DNA of 64,000 nt from Pseudomonas urmiensis (GTDB lineage Bacteria; Pseudomonadota; Gammaproteobacteria; Pseudomonadales; Pseudomonadaceae), in assembly GCF_014268815.2 (NCBI RefSeq), contig NZ_JABWRE020000001.1, positions 1,803,001 through 1,867,000 on the forward strand, in the 5' to 3' direction. Positions 8,310 to 16,250 of the stretch are shown piece after piece. A model generated the notes under the pieces. That model saw nothing but the letters and a program-made list of their open reading frames with translations, searched no databases and was not told where the DNA came from. The stretch's first letter is position 1. Every line of letters begins with the position of its first letter. Position numbers and translations under genes: made by a program.

Positions 8310-10373
8310 TCAGCCCTGCAACAGTTGGCTTACCCGTTCGGCTAGTGTGGCAAGCTCGAAAGGTTTGAGCAGCATTTGCGCGTCAGCTGGCGGCTTGCCG
8401 CCGGTCAATGTGCTCGGCTCATACCCTGTGATGAACAGAATCGCGGTATCCGGGAGCGTGTCCCTGCAGGCGTTCGCCACCTGGTAACCGTTGATTCCAC
8501 CGGGCAGGCCTATGTCACTGATCAGCAGATCTGGGCGGATACCCTGGGCAAGTGCTTCGATAGCGGCCGCGCCTGACTCGAACACATACACCTGATGACC
8601 AAGTTCCTCAAGCACATCGCACAGCAACATGCGCATGGCGGCCTGGTCTTCGACCAGCATGATCTGCTGCGAAACCTGCGCCGGGGCAGGGCGTGTGCCA
8701 GTGCTGACGGTTGAGGGCAAGGGTGGTATCTGGGCGACATGTCGGGGCAGGAACAGGCGTACACAGGTGCCTTGTTCAGCATGCGAGTCGATCCGCAACT
8801 GGCCACCCGATTGGCGCACGAAACCGTAGACCATCGACAGCCCAAGGCCCGAACCCTGGCCCAGCGGTTTGGTGGTGAAAAACGGGTCGATGGCCCGTTG
8901 CGCTACTTCGGCTGACATCTCGTGGCCGTTGTCTTCGACTGCCAGGCACAGATAATCACCCGCATACAGATCAAGCGGGCGGGCTCGATCATGATCAAGC
9001 GCGATGTTCTCACCTCGTACAGTGATCAGCCCACCCATGGGCAGGGCGTCGCGGGCATTGATGCAGAGATTGAGCAAGGCGCTTTCCAGCTGTGGCGGAT
9101 CAATGAAGGTTGGCCACAGCTCTTGACTGAAACGGCTGCGCAATTCGATGCCTGGACCGATGCTGCGGCGCAGTAATTCCTCGATGCCATCGATCAACCG
9201 GCCCACGTCGGTAGGCTGGGGTTGCAAGGTTTGCTTGCGTGAGAAGGCCAGCAAGCGATGGACCAGGGCACATGCGCGGTGGGCAGAGCCGTTGGCGGTC
9301 TCCAGCAAACGGGCCAAATCATCGTAGCTGCCCTTTTCAAGGCGTTGTTGAATCAGTTCGTGAGCGCCGAGAATGCCTCCCAGCAGATTGTTGAAGTCAT
9401 GGGCAACACCTCCACTGAGTTGGCCCACAGCTTCCATCTTTTGCGCTTGGCGCAGGGCTTGCTCGGCCTGCAGCAAGCGTTGCTGGTCTTCCATGCGTTC
9501 ACTGATGTCGTAGGCAAACAGATAGGCACCTTGCACAGCGCCGGCCTGATCGCGCAGGGCATGGAAATGCAGTTCGAAATGGCGTCGGTGCGCTCCCTCG
9601 CCGAAGGCCTCGATCGCAGTGAAGCGCTCACCCGCCAACGCCCGTTGCCACATCGGTAGGATCAATTGACTATCGATGGCGTGCTCGCGCATGACATCCG
9701 GCATGTAGTCGCCAACCTGCGGAACGCGGCCGTACAGCTGGAGAATCTCGAGCCTGGCTGTTCGGTTGATGGCCAGCCAGCGTAGGCCCATATCGATTAC
9801 ATGCACATTGGCGATACTGTGATCGACCAGCTCGGCGAATAGCCGCCGTTCAGCCAGCGCTGTGCTGGAGCGATGCTCAAGCTGTGCATTCAATGCTTGC
9901 AGCGCGTGTTCGGCGCGGTGACGCTCGGTAATATCCTTGAACAGCACGGCCACTTGGCGCTTGTGCGCAGGCTCGATACGAAACGTGGTAATCGACAGCA
10001 CGCGCCCGGTGGCGATCAACTCCTGTTCGAAGTGCAGCTGTTCTCCGCTGTAGAGCACTGGCCGATAGCGTGCAATCCAGTCATCAGCCTCATCAGGCAC
10101 CATTTCACGCAACTTCTGCCCGACCACGTTGGCAATCCCGGCATGTTTGGCATAGGCGGCGTTCGCCATGATGTGCACGTAGTCGCTCAATGGCCCGTGG
10201 GGGCCATCGAAGAACTCGATGATGCAAAAGCCTTCGTCCATGGTGTCGAACAAAAAGCGGTACAGGCCGTCGTCGAGGTTCTGGCTGAGCGCCAGTTGTG
10301 CTTCGAGTTCGCTGTTGCGGCGTTCAAGCGCTTGTAGCTGCTGACGCAAGGCGTGCAGTTCGGCGTCGGGCAT
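8310..10373 (-). CDS. Soluble hybrid histidine kinase with two PAS domains (paralogue)
   Basis: At 687 residues this is a longer sister of the adjacent kinase. The coiled-coil start is followed by PAS1 (about 40-160, [15 protein letters not shown], nearly the same as its neighbour). An extra PAS domain follows (about 175-300, [19 protein letters not shown]). Then come the H-box [17 protein letters not shown], an HATPase domain ([12 protein letters not shown]) and a C-terminal receiver ([26 protein letters not shown]). Only the inserted PAS clearly differs, so the pair looks like a tandem duplication followed by gain or loss of a sensor domain. An AGGA lies 9 bases before the ATG. Confidence 0.87.
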   Translation of the reverse strand: MPDAELHALRQQLQALERRNSELEAQLALSQNLDDGLYRFLFDTMDEGFCIIEFFDGPHGPLSDYVHIMANAAYAKHAGIANVVGQKLREMVPDEADDWIARYRPVLYSGEQLHFEQELIATGRVLSITTFRIEPAHKRQVAVLFKDITERHRAEHALQALNAQLEHRSSTALAERRLFAELVDHSIANVHVIDMGLRWLAINRTARLEILQLYGRVPQVGDYMPDVMREHAIDSQLILPMWQRALAGERFTAIEAFGEGAHRRHFELHFHALRDQAGAVQGAYLFAYDISERMEDQQRLLQAEQALRQAQKMEAVGQLSGGVAHDFNNLLGGILGAHELIQQRLEKGSYDDLARLLETANGSAHRACALVHRLLAFSRKQTLQPQPTDVGRLIDGIEELLRRSIGPGIELRSRFSQELWPTFIDPPQLESALLNLCINARDALPMGGLITVRGENIALDHDRARPLDLYAGDYLCLAVEDNGHEMSAEVAQRAIDPFFTTKPLGQGSGLGLSMVYGFVRQSGGQLRIDSHAEQGTCVRLFLPRHVAQIPPLPSTVSTGTRPAPAQVSQQIMLVEDQAAMRMLLCDVLEELGHQVYVFESGAAAIEALAQGIRPDLLISDIGLPGGINGYQVANACRDTLPDTAILFITGYEPSTLTGGKPPADAQMLLKPFELATLAERVSQLLQG

Positions 10374-10430
10374 GCGGGCATCCTGCGCAAGGCATCACGG
10401 CGCAACTGTAGCCTGCTCGACCCCCTTAAG

Positions 10431-11840
10431 CTAGAACGACCTTACGATACGCCCCAGGGTTTCCATGGCCTGTTCCGAGCTGTCCGCCCATGGGCTGCCA
10501 TAGTTCAGGCGGATGCAGTTGGCGAAGCGCCCGGTTGGCGAGAAGATCGGCCCGGGGGCGATGCTGATGCCTTGGGCCAGGGCCAGGTGGAACAGTTTCA
10601 GCGCGTCCATCTGTTCGGGCAGTTCCAGCCATAGGAAATAACCCCCTGAGGGCTGACTGACGCGCGTCTGCGCCGGAAAGTGCCGGGCGATTGCCGCCAG
10701 CATGCTGGCCTGCTGGCCTTCCAGGGCGTAGCGCAGTTTGCGCAGATGGCGATCATAGCCGCCATGTTGCAAGTAGTCGGCAATGGCCGCCTGGGCCGGC
10801 ATCGAGGCGCACAGCGACGTCATCAGCTTGAGCCGTTCGATCTTCTGCGCAAAGCGCCCGGCCGCGACCCAGCCGATGCGGTAGCCCGGGGCCAGGCTTT
10901 TGGCGAACGAGCCGCAGTGCATCACCAGCCCCTCGGTATCGTAGGCCTTGGCAGGTTTTGGTGCTTGCTGCGCGTAGTACAGCTCGGCGTAGACATCGTC
11001 CTCGATCAGCGGCACCTGGTGGCGGCGCAGCAGTTCGACCAGCTCCTGTTTCTTGGCATCAGGCATGCTCGCGCCCACCGGGTTCTGGAAGTTGGTCATG
11101 CACCACACGGCCTTGACCGGGTGCTTGTCCAAGGTTTGCGCCAGCACGCCCAGGTCCATGCCTTCGCGTGGGTGTACCGGGATCTCCACCGCCTTGAGCT
11201 TGAGCCGTTCCAGCACCTGCAAACAGGCATAGAACGCGGGCGCCTCGATTGCCACCAGGTCGCCGGGTTCGGTCACCGCCTGCAAGCACAGGTTCAGCGC
11301 CTCCAGGGCGCCATTGGTGATCAGCAGCTCTTCCATCGGTAGCATCAGGCCGCCGACCATGTAGCGCAGGGCAATCTGTCGGCGCAGCTGCGGGTTGCCC
11401 GGCGACAGGTCGGTGACCACCATGCGTGGGTCCATGGCGCGGCTGGCACTGGCCAGCGAGCGCGCCAGGCGTTGTAGCGGAAACAGGGTGGGGCTGGGGA
11501 AAGCCGAGCCGAACGGGATGGTGTGCGGATCCTTGATCGAATCGAGAATGGAAAACACCAGGCCGCTGACGTCGACATCAGTCGATTCGCTGACCGGCTG
11601 CAACGCTTGCGGCTCGCTGAACTGGCGTGGGGCATGGGCGTTGACGAAATACCCTGAGCGCGGCCGGGCGCGGATCAGCCCGCGGCGCTCCAGCAGGTAG
11701 TAGGCCTGGAACACCGTGGAGGGGCTGACGCCGTGGGTCTGGCTGGCGTAGCGCACCGAGGGTACCCGTTGGCCGGGGCCGAGCACCCCGGAGCGGATCA
11801 GTTCGGCAATGTCATCGGCGAATCGTTCGTAACGTTTCAT
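10431..11840 (-). CDS. MocR-family (GntR-aminotransferase) transcriptional regulator
   Basis: The 469-residue chimera has an N-terminal GntR winged helix (residues about 1-75: YERFADDIAELIRSG, RVPSVRYASQTHGVSPSTVFQAYYLLERRGLI). A fold-type-I aminotransferase domain fills the rest. The PLP-binding lysine is in GSFAKSLAPGYRIGW, and FQNPVGASMP matches the cofactor-pocket region. MocR proteins bind PLP or amino-acid aldimines and switch nearby genes, usually aminotransferase, transporter or PLP-synthesis genes. It lies 39 bp downstream of the ccoG-like gene on the same strand, so they may be co-transcribed. Its target is not obvious here. Confidence 0.9.
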   Translation of the reverse strand: MKRYERFADDIAELIRSGVLGPGQRVPSVRYASQTHGVSPSTVFQAYYLLERRGLIRARPRSGYFVNAHAPRQFSEPQALQPVSESTDVDVSGLVFSILDSIKDPHTIPFGSAFPSPTLFPLQRLARSLASASRAMDPRMVVTDLSPGNPQLRRQIALRYMVGGLMLPMEELLITNGALEALNLCLQAVTEPGDLVAIEAPAFYACLQVLERLKLKAVEIPVHPREGMDLGVLAQTLDKHPVKAVWCMTNFQNPVGASMPDAKKQELVELLRRHQVPLIEDDVYAELYYAQQAPKPAKAYDTEGLVMHCGSFAKSLAPGYRIGWVAAGRFAQKIERLKLMTSLCASMPAQAAIADYLQHGGYDRHLRKLRYALEGQQASMLAAIARHFPAQTRVSQPSGGYFLWLELPEQMDALKLFHLALAQGISIAPGPIFSPTGRFANCIRLNYGSPWADSSEQAMETLGRIVRSF

Positions 11841-11879
11841 TATGTTTTGGCAGGCAAGGTAATGGGTCAGTGTAAGGGA

Positions 11880-13289
11880 TCAGCGGTTCAACGGCGCGAC
11901 GAAACGGCTGCGCGCAGTGCTGCTGACCTCGGCTTGGTCGCTGTCCTGGACCTGGAATACCAGGTCTTGTGAGCTGCTGGTCGGGCGCTCGGCAAGCAGG
12001 GCCACCGACACTGGCATCTCACTCATTTCGCCAGCAGCGATGGTGAACTCGGTCTTGCCGTGCAGCTCGAAGCCGTCGGCATCCACCAGGCGCAGGTGGT
12101 AGCGTTGGGCTTGTTGGGTCTTGTTGATGACCTTGAGCAGGTAGATGTTCTCGATCTGCCCCAGGGCGTTTTCACGGAACAGGCCGCGGTCCTTGATCAC
12201 GTCCAACGAGACCATCGGTCGCCACTGCAAGGCCAGTACCAGCGCGCCGATCATCACCACCAGCGCGCAGGCATAGCCGAGCAGGCGCGGACGCAGCCAA
12301 TGGGTGACACCCCCTTGCAGGGTGTGCTCGGACTTGTAGCCGATCAGTCCGCGGGCGTAGCCCATCTTGTCCATCACCTCGTCACAGGCATCGATGCAGG
12401 CGGCGCAGCCAATGCAGGCCATCTGCAGGCCTTCGCGGATATCGATGCCGGTGGGGCAGACTTGCACGCACAGGGTGCAGTCGATGCAGTCACCGAGGTT
12501 CTGTGCGCGAGGCTCGCTGCCTTTCTTGCGCGGGCCGCGCGACTCGCCCCGCGCCGGATCGTAGGCTACGGCCAAGGTGTCTTTATCGAACATCACCGCC
12601 TGGAAGCGGGCGTACGGGCACATGTGCATGCACACCGCTTCGCGCAGAAAACCTGCGTTGAGGTAGGTAGCCCCGGTGAAAAACAGCACCCAGAACAGCG
12701 CGACGCCGCCCAACTGCAAGGTGAACAGCTCTGCGGCCAATGGCCGGATCGGTGTGAAGTAGCCGACGAAGGTCAACCCGGTCATCACCGCAATAGCCAG
12801 CCACAGCGTGTGTTTGAGCGTGCGTCGGCCGATTTTCTCCAGGCTCCACGGCGCGGCTGCCAACTTGATCCGTTGGTTGCGATCGCCCTCGCTGATCTTT
12901 TCACACCACATGTACAGCCAGGTCCAGGTGCTTTGCGGGCAGCTGTAGCCGCACCAAACGCGCCCGGCGAACACGGTGATGGCGAACAGGCCAAAGGCGC
13001 AGATGATCAGCAGCGCCGACAGCAGGATGAAGTCCTGCGGCCAGAAGGTGGTGCCAAAGATGTGGAACTTGCTTTCAGCCAAGTCCCACAGCACCGCCTG
13101 ACGACCGTTCCAGTTCAGCCAGGCTGTGCCGAAGAACAGGGCGAACAGCAAGCCGGCAAAACCGATGCGCAAGTTGCGGTACAGGCCGGTGAAGCTGCGG
13201 GTGTGGATAGCGCCGTCGCTGTGGCTTTTGCTCTTGTTGACGGCGGGCGGGGTCACTTCGATAACTCGGTAGGCAATTTTCTCGCTCAT
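11880..13289 (-). CDS. ccoG: CcoG/RdxA/FixG-type polyferredoxin, cytochrome oxidase accessory protein
   Basis: This 469-residue inner-membrane iron-sulfur protein has about five hydrophobic helices, starting with LRIGFAGLLFALFFGTAWL. Cysteine motifs include CGYSCPQSTW and CMHMCPYARFQ. A ferredoxin pair (CIDCTLCVQVCPTGID, CIGCAACIDACDEVM) should hold two 4Fe-4S clusters. The C-terminal part is a periplasmic Ig-like domain (FixG_C). The family reduces copper for assembly of cbb3-type oxidase. No ccoNOPQ or ccoHIS genes are nearby, so this is an orphan copy. The start at SEKIAYRV follows family convention; the frame stays open 8 codons further upstream. Confidence 0.88.
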   Translation of the reverse strand: MSEKIAYRVIEVTPPAVNKSKSHSDGAIHTRSFTGLYRNLRIGFAGLLFALFFGTAWLNWNGRQAVLWDLAESKFHIFGTTFWPQDFILLSALLIICAFGLFAITVFAGRVWCGYSCPQSTWTWLYMWCEKISEGDRNQRIKLAAAPWSLEKIGRRTLKHTLWLAIAVMTGLTFVGYFTPIRPLAAELFTLQLGGVALFWVLFFTGATYLNAGFLREAVCMHMCPYARFQAVMFDKDTLAVAYDPARGESRGPRKKGSEPRAQNLGDCIDCTLCVQVCPTGIDIREGLQMACIGCAACIDACDEVMDKMGYARGLIGYKSEHTLQGGVTHWLRPRLLGYACALVVMIGALVLALQWRPMVSLDVIKDRGLFRENALGQIENIYLLKVINKTQQAQRYHLRLVDADGFELHGKTEFTIAAGEMSEMPVSVALLAERPTSSSQDLVFQVQDSDQAEVSSTARSRFVAPLNR

Positions 13290-13409
13290 GTCGCGTTGCT
13301 CATCAGGCTTCATCGGACCCGGGCACTATGGCCCTCGGTCTGTTTTCAGCACAGACTCAGCTAGCGTGATAAAAACCGTATCAGATTATCGGCAGTGGCC
13401 CTCCAGCCC

Positions 13410-13649
13410 TCAGATTACCGAGCCTGGCTCGCTGGCTTTCAGATGCCTGCGGCTATCCACCGCACCTACCACCGTCAACGCATCGGCCTCCGCTTCGGTG
13501 ATTGGCACGCGCTCTCCGGCGAGCACCGCGACCGACATGCGCAACTGCTCATCGGTGAAGATCTCGACTTCGGGCCCTGTGCCCTCAATGCGCGCATGAT
13601 CGCCAATCAGGGTGCAATGGCCGGTACTTTCGTTCACTTCGACAGGCAT
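13410..13649 (-). CDS. DUF3203 family small protein
   Basis: A 79-residue acidic soluble protein. The end (ITEAEADALTVVGAVD, then LKASEPGSVI) matches my memory of DUF3203, a small family seen mainly in Pseudomonas with no assigned function. GGAGGA eight bases before the ATG supports the start. It is divergent from the MgtC-like gene across about 140 bp, so the two may share a control region. There is no signal peptide, membrane helix or cysteine motif. Confidence 0.75.
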   Translation of the reverse strand: MPVEVNESTGHCTLIGDHARIEGTGPEVEIFTDEQLRMSVAVLAGERVPITEAEADALTVVGAVDSRRHLKASEPGSVI

Positions 13650-13790
13650 GATGAGTTCCTCCAGGTGGGGTCATTGGTTGTGACCTCAGCGGCGCGCCGG
13701 TTGCTGCATCGTTCCGTCCAGCGGAGCGCATTGCACTTAGTCAGGTGCGCGCAGGTCAATCTTCTAGTGGATTGGCAGCGGAGAGTCTCG

Positions 13791-14321
13791 ATGGACAGTG
13801 GCTGGGAAAAGATCTGGCAAACCGTGCAGGCCGAGTTCGCCGATGTCACCAACGAAGAAGAAGTGACGCGGATCCTCCTGCGCTTGCTGATGGCAGCGAT
13901 GCTCGGCGCGGTGCTGGGTTTCGAGCGCGAGCACAAGGGCAAGTCGGCAGGGGTGCGTACACACATGCTGGTGTCGATGGGCGCGGCGTTGTTCGTGCTG
14001 GCACCGAGCATGGCCGGGGCTGATGAGCAGGCCTTGAGCCGGGTGATTCAGGGCATCGTTGCGGGGATCGGTTTTCTTGGCGCGGGGACTATTCTCAAGG
14101 GCAATGGCAAGGACACCAGCCATGTCAAAGGGCTGACCACCGCAGCGGGTTTATGGATGACCGCAGCGATTGGCACGGCGGCCGGGATGGGGCGTGAAGC
14201 GACGGCGCTGATTAGCACGGTGCTGGCGCTGCTGGTGTTGGCGACGATGCCGATGTTGGTAGACAAAGTCGAGGGCGAGAATGACGAGAAGCAGCAGGAG
14301 GAGGGCAGTGAGAAGCACTGA
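13791..14321 (+). CDS. MgtC/SapB family membrane protein
   Basis: The 176-residue inner-membrane protein has four to five hydrophobic helices. The MgtC/SapB core is LLMAAMLGAVLGFEREH, then GIVAGIGFLGAGTILK and GLTTAAGLWMTAAIGTAAG. The charged tail (EGENDEKQQEEG) has no ACT-like C-terminal domain, so it is the short SapB type rather than full virulence MgtC. Family members are linked to magnesium limitation and membrane ATPase control. The ATG follows GGAGAG. The frame is open far upstream but lacks family similarity there. Its stop abuts the hairpin shared with the antisense-oriented CrcY-like RNA. Confidence 0.87.
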   Translation: MDSGWEKIWQTVQAEFADVTNEEEVTRILLRLLMAAMLGAVLGFEREHKGKSAGVRTHMLVSMGAALFVLAPSMAGADEQALSRVIQGIVAGIGFLGAGTILKGNGKDTSHVKGLTTAAGLWMTAAIGTAAGMGREATALISTVLALLVLATMPMLVDKVEGENDEKQQEEGSEKH

Positions 14322-14341
14322 GGGGAGCCGAAGCTCCCCTC
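14320..14341. terminator. Bidirectional hairpin between mgtC-like gene and crcY
   Basis: Nine-base perfect stem GAGGGGAGC/GCTCCCCTC with a 4-base loop. Read on the minus strand the loop is UUCG closed by C-G, the extra-stable tetraloop common at sRNA 3' ends. On the plus strand a T-run follows only 20 bases later (14361-14367). On the minus strand no U-run follows directly, so the exact CrcY 3' end is uncertain. Confidence 0.65.
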
Positions 14342-14676
14342 AAATCGTTGCTGCCTGCTCTTTTTTTATTATTGAAGACTGGCTTTTTGTTGTTTTTGTA
14401 AGCCTGTCTTGGTGTTGCGAGCCGACCCCCATCCGGGGTCAAGAGCAAACGTATTTTTTTGAGCGCTGACCTGCTTTCATCATGACTGATCCGATCCTGA
14501 CCGTTGCTACCTGAAGGTAGTTTTATTGTTCTGTGTCAGGCCGCGGGGCAAACCCCCTGGAAGGCACGTCTACTCCAAAAAAATCTGCTTGCTACGCCTC
14601 TGCCGTGTTGTTCTTGTTATGTCAGAGCCGTTACCTGTTGTTTTTATTGGGTGTCTCGTTTTTGTTCTTGTTATGC
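14320..14676 (-). ncRNA. crcY: CrcY-type small RNA, Crc/Hfq sponge
   Basis: The AT-rich gap between the mgtC-like gene and mvaB carries at least seven A-rich AAnAAnAA-type motifs on the minus strand. They lie at about 14658-14672, 14637-14648, 14607-14618, 14521-14530, 14451-14460, 14384-14398 and 14361-14373. Such motifs bind Hfq with Crc. CrcY of P. putida lies, as I recall, in exactly this mvaB-mgtC gap and is about 370 nt. The 5' end here is placed 12 nt after a sigma-54 -12 element, and the 3' end at the UUCG hairpin, giving about 357 nt. In that family the RNA titrates Hfq/Crc and relieves catabolite repression. Confidence 0.85.
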
Positions 14677-14686
14677 CAGAGATAAA

Positions 14687-14701
14687 GCAGGTGCCGTGCC
14701 A
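14687..14701 (-). promoter_or_regulatory. Sigma-54 promoter of crcY
   Basis: On the minus strand the sequence is TGGCACGGCACCTGC. The GG and GC doublets are exactly 10 bases apart, matching the -24/-12 consensus TGGCACG-N4-TTGC except for one base. It is followed 12 bases later by the A-rich RNA. Confidence 0.88.
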
Positions 14702-14720
14702 ACTTTGTAAAACCCTTTAA

Positions 14721-14733
14721 AATCAAAGGCTTG
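14721..14733 (+). promoter_or_regulatory. IHF-like site upstream of crcY
   Basis: AATCAAAGGCTTG fits the IHF consensus WATCARNNNNTTR at every defined position. It lies between the sigma-54 promoter and the candidate activator sites, where a DNA bend is usually needed. Confidence 0.55.
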
Positions 14734-14783
14734 ATGTTTTTCGTGATGAGCGGCGCTCGGGAAAATCTGTCGAAATGTTTCCC

Positions 14784-14824
14784 TGTTACCCGATTTATTG
14801 CTGGCAAGTGTGGGAGCGGTAACA
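14784..14824. promoter_or_regulatory. Candidate CbrB activator half-sites upstream of crcY
   Basis: TGTTAC (14784-14789) and GTAACA (14819-14824) form an inverted pair about 85-125 bp upstream of the sigma-54 promoter. CbrB sites at crcZ/crcY promoters are reported to use GTTAC/GTAAC half-sites. The spacing here is wider than a single compact palindrome. Confidence 0.55.
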
Positions 14825-14856
14825 CCAGGCCCACACATTGATGACATTAGTGTGAC

Positions 14857-15756
14857 TCATTGTGCGCTGCGTGCCCGGGCCACCCGCGAGCCGTTGGCAC
14901 GGCCCAGCACCTGGCTGATGCGTTGACCGGCGGCGATCAGCTTGTCCAGGTCGATACCGGTTTCGATGCCCAGGCCCTGCAACAGGTACAACACGTCTTC
15001 AGTGGCGATGTTGCCGGTCGCACCCTTGGCATAAGGGCAGCCGCCAAGGCCGGCCACAGAGCTGTCGAACACCTGGATGCCTTCGAGCAGGCTGGCGTAG
15101 ACGTTGGCCAGGGCCTGACCGTAGGTGTCATGGAAGTGTCCAGCCAGTTGCTCACGCGGCACCTGTGCGGCGACCACTTCGAACAGACGCCGAGTGTCAC
15201 CGGCGGTGCCGGTACCGATGGTGTCCCCCAGCGACACCTCATAGCAGCCCATGTCATGCAGCGCCTTGGCCACCGGCGCGACCTGTTCGGCGCTGACCTT
15301 GCCTTCATAAGGGCAGCCGAGTACGCAGGAAACATAGCCGCGCACGCGCACGCCGTGGCTGCGCGCCGCGTCCATGATGGGTTCGAAACGCTGCAGGCTT
15401 GCGCTGATCGAGCAGCTGATATTGCGTTGGGAGAAGGCCTCGGAAGCAGCAGCAAACACCGCTACCTCTTTTACCCCAGCTGCCAGCGCATCTTCAAAAC
15501 CGCGCAAGTTCGGCGCCAGGGCCGCGTAGGTAACTCCTGGATGCTGGCGGATGGCGGCGAACACCTCGGCCGAGCCTGCCATTTGCGGCACCCATTTGGG
15601 CGAGACGAAACTGCCGACTTCAATGTAGCGAAGGCCAGCCTCGGTCAAGTCATCGACCAGGCGCACCTTGTCGGCGACGCTGATCGGCTGGGCTTCGTTT
15701 TGCAGGCCGTCACGCGGGCCGACTTCGACCAGGCGGACGTTCTTGGGCAATGACAT
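14857..15756 (-). CDS. mvaB: Hydroxymethylglutaryl-CoA lyase
   Basis: The 299-residue TIM-barrel enzyme cleaves HMG-CoA to acetyl-CoA and acetoacetate, the last step of leucine catabolism. The start of the barrel is EVGPRDGLQNEAQ, holding the catalytic Arg-Asp. The active-site loop GLGGCPYAKGATGN carries the signature cysteine, and HFHDTYG supplies metal ligands. AGGA eight bases before the ATG supports the start; eight more in-frame codons upstream are unlikely. A MerR gene lies about 20 bp upstream on the same strand, suggesting a two-gene unit. It is not beside other leucine-degradation genes. Confidence 0.93.
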   Translation of the reverse strand: MSLPKNVRLVEVGPRDGLQNEAQPISVADKVRLVDDLTEAGLRYIEVGSFVSPKWVPQMAGSAEVFAAIRQHPGVTYAALAPNLRGFEDALAAGVKEVAVFAAASEAFSQRNISCSISASLQRFEPIMDAARSHGVRVRGYVSCVLGCPYEGKVSAEQVAPVAKALHDMGCYEVSLGDTIGTGTAGDTRRLFEVVAAQVPREQLAGHFHDTYGQALANVYASLLEGIQVFDSSVAGLGGCPYAKGATGNIATEDVLYLLQGLGIETGIDLDKLIAAGQRISQVLGRANGSRVARARSAQ

Positions 15757-15776
15757 GGCAAGGTTCCTGTGGCGGA

Positions 15777-16181
15777 TCAACGGTTGGCGTTGTGCGGGGT
15801 ATTGAGCGTGGCGGCCAGGGCCTGTTCGCAGCGCTCTTGAGCGGTGTCCAGCTCCAGGTGCATCTGCTGGATGTCGAGCATCTGCTGCTCAAGCTGGGCG
15901 CGGCGTTCGGCGATCTTGGCAAGCATACTATTGAGCTGCTTGAAGTTGCCGCCGCTGGGGTCGTACAGCTCGATCAGTTCGCGACACTCGGCCAGCGAGA
16001 AGCCGATACGCTTGCCGCGCAGGATGAGCTTGAGGGTGACCTTGTCGCGCGCCGTGTAGATGCGCTCAAGGCCACGACGCTCGGGGCTGAGCAAACCCTG
16101 CTCCTCGTAGAAGCGGATGGCGCGGGTGGTGATGTCCAGCTCGCGGGACAGGTCGGAGATACTGTAGGTCTGGCTGCTCAT
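15777..16181 (-). CDS. MerR-family transcriptional regulator (LiuR-like)
   Basis: A 134-residue MerR protein. The helix-turn-helix YSISDLSRELDITTRAIRFYEEQGLL is followed by the wing (RRGLERIYTARDK). A long dimerisation coiled coil (about residues 78-125) ends the protein. There is no cysteine cluster for metal binding, which points to an organic effector. LiuR-type regulators control leucine/isovalerate genes and respond to acyl-CoA intermediates. Its position just upstream of mvaB suggests it controls that gene. Some Pseudomonas annotations call such proteins LiuR, but the rest of the liu cluster is absent here. Confidence 0.85.
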   Translation of the reverse strand: MSSQTYSISDLSRELDITTRAIRFYEEQGLLSPERRGLERIYTARDKVTLKLILRGKRIGFSLAECRELIELYDPSGGNFKQLNSMLAKIAERRAQLEQQMLDIQQMHLELDTAQERCEQALAATLNTPHNANR

Positions 16182-16250
16182 GCTCGGGCTCGGAAGATGA
16201 ATAGCAGTAAGCTAAAGGCAGGTTGACGTTTACGTCAAGCCATCACCCAT

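Noticed and set aside
12060..13364. A 434-codon plus-strand open frame opposite ccoG
   Set aside because: Same antisense artefact; the ferredoxin motifs on the minus strand decide the coding strand.
13395..13790. A 132-codon N-terminal extension of the MgtC-like protein
   Set aside because: It overlaps the DUF3203 gene on the other strand and has no family similarity. The ATG at 13791 has a ribosome site.
14491..14840. Small proteins of 60-70 codons in the AT-rich gap before mvaB
   Set aside because: They lie across the sponge RNA and its promoter, have no ribosome sites, and have a base pattern explained by the A-rich RNA motifs.
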